Below are positions 53,541 through 55,318 of a stretch of DNA of 55,318 nucleotides, piece by piece. Position 1 is the first letter of the stretch, and each line of letters begins with the position of its first letter. The DNA is from Rhizaria sp. SCN 62-66 (taxonomy: Eukaryota > Rhizaria, unplaced). Location: assembly GCA_001724265.1 (NCBI GenBank), contig MEDY01000185.1:1-55318 (forward strand), in the 5' to 3' direction. The translations under genes and the position numbers were made by a program. Below the pieces are notes generated by a model. That model saw nothing but the letters and a program-made list of their open reading frames with translations, was not told the DNA's origin and made no database searches.

Positions 53541-55162
53541 TTGATTTATTTAGACACATGTAACACTCATATTTCCACAATAGACTACTTAGCAAACAGT
53601 TTTATTCTCAATTCTGACATGTATCCAAGGGAAGCTTGTTATCATTTCTGTACAAGCTAATTTCCCCCCACTCCCGTCTTGTTGATATGTGTGTTGTGCT
53701 TTTCGGCCCCCAATATGATAGTATTTCCCCAGTTTATTAAACGCTACTCAACTAATGGTGATACAAGTTTAAGTAGTCAAAGCTGTTCAAATATGTAAAT
53801 GGTGGTAAATCAATGTAATAATTAACTCGTCAAAATAGGACCTTTGACCAAAAATAACAACATATTTTATTAGATTAAAGCAAAATAGGTCCGGATTTAA
53901 TGTATTTTAATCTAAACATAATATATTGGCAAGATATCACTTGCAATCCACTTGAAGCAGTGTGACTGCTCACATAGCTGATACAGATGAAGATGCACCG
54001 GATGATAGGAAGGTTTAGAGAACGAAACAACTAATTTATAGGATCACAACTGGCGTTTAAGCACTGCAATACCTGCTACACCAGCATACGCTTTCTTTGT
54101 TGGGCTACACTCAACCCTTGTTGGGCATCGGGACTAACACCACGACAGAGATGCGTTGATGAAGAGATTGAGCTTCAAGCTGTGGCTTCAAAATTGCCAA
54201 TGGACATGGTTATACAATGACATGCTTGAACGCAGTGATACTTATCAGCGTCAGGGCCGCTGTGGGACAACCTTGTATTAGTCGGAACTGGCGGAACTAC
54301 TGACTCCATCCTTTTGACTTAGAGCGGAGGTTGGGCGTTTAACAAAGCCCGTTATCAATAACTTTGGAGCACATTATATATGAATAGATTCATAGCATCC
54401 CCACACTTATTTTCATTTCTCTAATTCCACCCATCCGAACCCAACCTCTTACAGATGCATGTCGCTGGCTCTGACACGAACGGAAGCCAGCCCCCCGCAC
54501 TCCTCGTTTTGAATTTCAATCCCAAATTCAAAGACATATCCACAACTTTTACTCAATACACATCACAATTATGAGCTCGAATTCTAAATCTTGCGCATAG
54601 CAGGAATGCTATGTAAGGCCTGTAAAGCAAATAGCCTGGTCTGCGTGCATCTTAAGCAGGTTTTGAGTCCCCGGATGTCCATAAACGGCAATGAGGCAAA
54701 AAAGCCAACTGATAACGGATTGCCAACGATCGCGTATACATCGAGATAAGAGCTAACACCACGATCCATCCTCACGTTTAGCGTCATTTCCCTCTCTTCG
54801 AAATTACCATCATTGTTCGAGGCAAGCTCTAGATCGTCACGAGCTTGGGTTGCTCAGTTTCGAATCACTACGGGAATAATTAAAAGATTGTGTTTTCAGA
54901 GACAAATGATCTCAGAGAAAAACATACGTTTTCGCTCGTTGACGGAGAAGACATCGAGGAAAGCATCTCAGTTATGCGCCTATGCTCCAAGCCGAGACAT
55001 TTACCCACGGTCAATGACTGTGAGTCGCTACGATAAAAGTAACGCAGCCAGTATTTGCGGAAGCCTGTAGATGGAGCAGGGGTCGTAAAAAATCCTGGCG
55101 AACACTCTCACATTTTCATCGCTAGTACTTTCGAAAACCCGAAAGGCAGTTTCATTTCAACA
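53541..55162. other. Intergenic spacer and H2B upstream region
   Basis: 1622 AT-rich bases. It holds the 3' end of the MRNIP-like gene and the H2B promoter. The few ORFs (for example 54813-55070) are short, unbiased and lack splice partners. No tRNA-like cloverleaf or obvious TATA box is seen near the H2B start. Confidence 0.5.
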
Positions 55163-55318
55163 ATGGCTCCCCCTCGCAAGTCCACTGGCTCCAAGCAGCC
55201 CTCCAAGACCCCCGCCGATGGCTCCAAGAAGAAGGCCGGCAAGCGTGGAAAGAAGCGCACCGAGACCTACTCCTCCTACATCTTCAAGGTCCTCCGCCAG
55301 GTTCACCCCGACACCGGC
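55163..55318 (+). CDS. Histone H2B, N-terminal part (3' truncated by window edge)
   Basis: Core nucleosome histone, 52 residues visible. The basic tail is [20 protein letters not shown], then [11 protein letters not shown]. The start of the histone fold, [19 protein letters not shown], corresponds to the canonical ESYSIYVYKVLKQVHPDTG. No intron is seen in this part. The 3' end, where a stem-loop like those of H2A and H4 would be expected, lies beyond the window. Confidence 0.95.
   Translation, partial: MAPPRKSTGSKQPSKTPADGSKKKAGKRGKKRTETYSSYIFKVLRQVHPDTG

Noticed and set aside
1-55318. tRNA genes, CRISPR arrays, transposons or insertion sequences
   Set aside because: No cloverleaf with a proper T-loop, no spaced repeat array, and no transposase or reverse transcriptase motif or long terminal repeat was recognised by eye. 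A tRNA scan and repeat search were not possible.

Overview
This is nuclear DNA of a unicellular eukaryote that I cannot place from the window alone. It has dispersed single histone genes (H2A, H4, H2B), GT-AG introns, secretory signal peptides, an ER-retention tail, and a GTPBP1/2-type GTPase, an FKBP15-type protein and an MRNIP-type protein. Genes are GC-rich at third codon positions and heavily Ala/Ser-biased, with Asn/Gln runs. Spacers are AT-richer.

Layout. 1-330: 3' end of H2A with a histone 3' stem-loop. 1724-5331: large secreted protein. 5846-7219: HAD-fold (DUF2608-like) protein. 8229-10606: three-exon ER-lumen candidate ending KTEL. 11863-12300: H4 with an identical stem-loop. 12385-12634: possible 49-residue membrane protein. 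12885-16115: ankyrin protein. 16451-29248: a single 12.8-kb exon for a 4265-residue TPR-like protein. 29522-34075: GTPBP1/2-like GTPase. 34579-36018 (minus): putative zinc-binding protein, divergent from the glycosyltransferase at 36420-39548. 40157-46038 (minus): two secreted or membrane proteins in tandem. 46975-50521: FKBP15-like protein. 50708-51338 (minus): possible small helical protein antisense to the start of an MRNIP-like gene at 51000-53540. 55163-end: start of H2B.

Main discovery: UAG appears to be a sense codon here, most likely glutamine. Five in-frame TAG codons sit inside three otherwise open genes. One lies between the G1 and G3 motifs of the GTPase, so the G domain would be split in two without it. 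Three lie in the MRNIP-like gene, one of them exactly where CAG is expected in a (CAACAG)n repeat. The fifth joins a presequence-like N-terminus to the ankyrin gene. None of the 15 gene ends I could place uses TAG: eight end in TAA and seven in TGA.

Second theme: 15 of the 16 introns I could place with confidence start GTAC, mostly GTACGT, instead of the usual GTAAGT. This predicts a matching change in U1 snRNA. Many products enter the secretory pathway (at 1724, 8229, 36420, 40157 and 43703), but I see no operon-like functional unit. The coherent novelty is the code and the splice signal. No tRNA, CRISPR array or transposon was recognised.
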